Shown here: in pieces, positions 6,731-7,048 of the stretch
Numbering within the stretch: the stretch's first letter is position 1
Layout: each line of letters begins with the position of its first letter
Notes under the pieces: generated by a model
The model's input: the letters and a program-made list of their open reading frames with translations, nothing else
Told to the model about the DNA's origin: nothing
The model's database searches: none
NCBI GenBank assembly: GCA_009921785.1
Contig: RFXE01000092.1
Coordinates: 1 to 7,048, forward strand
Length of the DNA stretch: 7,048 nucleotides
Direction: 5' to 3'
Source of the DNA: Alphaproteobacteria bacterium
GTDB taxonomy: Bacteria; Pseudomonadota; Alphaproteobacteria; Rhizobiales; Beijerinckiaceae
Translations under genes and position numbers: made by a program

Positions 6731-7029
6731 TGCTCTCCCCGCTTTTCAAAGCTGTACAAGAAGATGTGATGTGTACGGTGCGTGTGGTGAATACATTTGA
6801 GAGCCTCGCCGCTCATGTTGAGCTCGATGGTGATGTCACTGTCGGCCCCGGTGATGAAGTTCTCGTCCATGGCGAAGAGATCCGCGTGCCTTATGGCGAA
6901 ACGCGTGAAGAACGCCGCCAAGCCACAATCAAACGCGCCACATGGTTCGAGCAGGCCTGGGTGCGAATGACCGGCGATCTGGAATATATGGAATTATTGG
7001 AATTCAGTTTTTCGGGAGAAGACCTATGA
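6730..7029 (+). CDS. Small conserved photosynthesis-cluster protein of unknown function
   Basis: No function is known to me. A gene of this size and sequence type, with the pattern DVMCTVRVV, then ES, then HVELDGD, sits after puhC in related photosynthesis clusters (recalled, e.g. from Rhodopseudomonas/Bradyrhizobium), commonly just before acsF. The 99 residues contain no signal peptide or membrane helix, so the product is probably cytoplasmic. Residues 13-55 look like short beta strands separated by turns (DGDVTVGPGDEVLVHGEEIR, 33-52), suggesting a small barrel. Residues 57-80 are a charged helix with ETREERRQATIKRATWFEQA, followed by an acidic, aromatic end (LEYMELLEFSF). One cysteine is present at residue 15. 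AGGAGG at 6718-6723 supports the ATG at 6730; the alternative start 6727 adds one Met. The stop overlaps the next start in ATGA. By position it may act in reaction-centre assembly or in ring E cyclisation, but that is inference only. Confidence 0.88.
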   Translation: MLSPLFKAVQEDVMCTVRVVNTFESLAAHVELDGDVTVGPGDEVLVHGEEIRVPYGETREERRQATIKRATWFEQAWVRMTGDLEYMELLEFSFSGEDL

Positions 7030-7048
7030 CAATCGAACGGCTTGGCAT
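7026..7048 (+). CDS. Start of the next operon gene (truncated by window end)
   Basis: Seven full codons (MTIERLG) begin at ATG 7026, which overlaps the preceding stop in ATGA and has GGAGAA at 7015-7020, 5 nt upstream, so a real start is likely. The product cannot be identified from seven residues. By the usual order of alphaproteobacterial clusters it could be acsF (aerobic Mg-protoporphyrin monomethyl ester cyclase), but I do not recognise these residues as an AcsF N-terminus, so no symbol is given. Confidence 0.65.

Noticed and set aside
6754..6776. Inverted repeat GTACA/TGTAC in the small unknown gene
   Set aside because: Only 5 bp with a 13-nt loop inside coding sequence; expected by chance.
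1..7048. Mobile elements, CRISPR arrays, RNA genes, pseudogenes or horizontal-transfer boundaries
   Set aside because: All sequence is accounted for by contiguous, intact, co-directional genes of one pathway; no repeat arrays, transposase, tRNA-like structure or disrupted frame was seen.

Overview
This window is an interior piece of an alphaproteobacterial photosynthesis gene cluster, all on the + strand: the 3' half of bchH, then bchL, bchM, lhaA, puhA, puhB, puhC, a small conserved-looking gene of unknown function, and the first few codons of a further gene. The organism is an anoxygenic phototroph (purple or aerobic anoxygenic) making bacteriochlorophyll and a type II (quinone) reaction centre. 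The reaction-centre H subunit reads like the Blastochloris viridis/Rhodopseudomonas type rather than the Rhodobacter type, which points to Hyphomicrobiales (Rhizobiales). That placement is inferred from remembered family sequences, not from a search.

Layout: 1-1747 holds the C-terminal 581 residues of magnesium chelatase subunit H. 1744-2652 encodes the ATPase iron protein of dark-operative protochlorophyllide reductase. 2673-3383 encodes Mg-protoporphyrin IX O-methyltransferase. Region 3380-4834 encodes a 12-helix PucC/LhaA-family protein for light-harvesting 1 assembly. 4836-5618 encodes the H subunit of the reaction centre. 5615-6262 and 6266-6730 encode the membrane assembly factors PuhB and PuhC. 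6727/6730-7029 encodes a soluble 99-100 residue protein, and 7026 starts the next gene, cut off by the window.

The genes form one tightly packed operon: five of the eight junctions are 4-nt stop/start overlaps (ATGA or GTGA), two are gaps of 1 and 3 nt, and the widest gap is 20 nt (bchL-bchM). There is no gene-free stretch, and no tRNA, rRNA, mobile element, CRISPR array or obvious factor-independent terminator. Functionally, BchH and BchM catalyse successive steps (Mg insertion, then methylation), BchL acts later in the same pathway, and LhaA, PuhA, PuhB and PuhC build the photosystem that receives the pigment.

Most of the window is ordinary for such a cluster. The points worth a second look are the small unknown gene embedded among assembly factors, the hydrophilic LhaA tail whose DNA contains potential hairpins just before the strong puhA ribosome binding site, and an H subunit without the surface histidine cluster used for proton entry in Rhodobacter.
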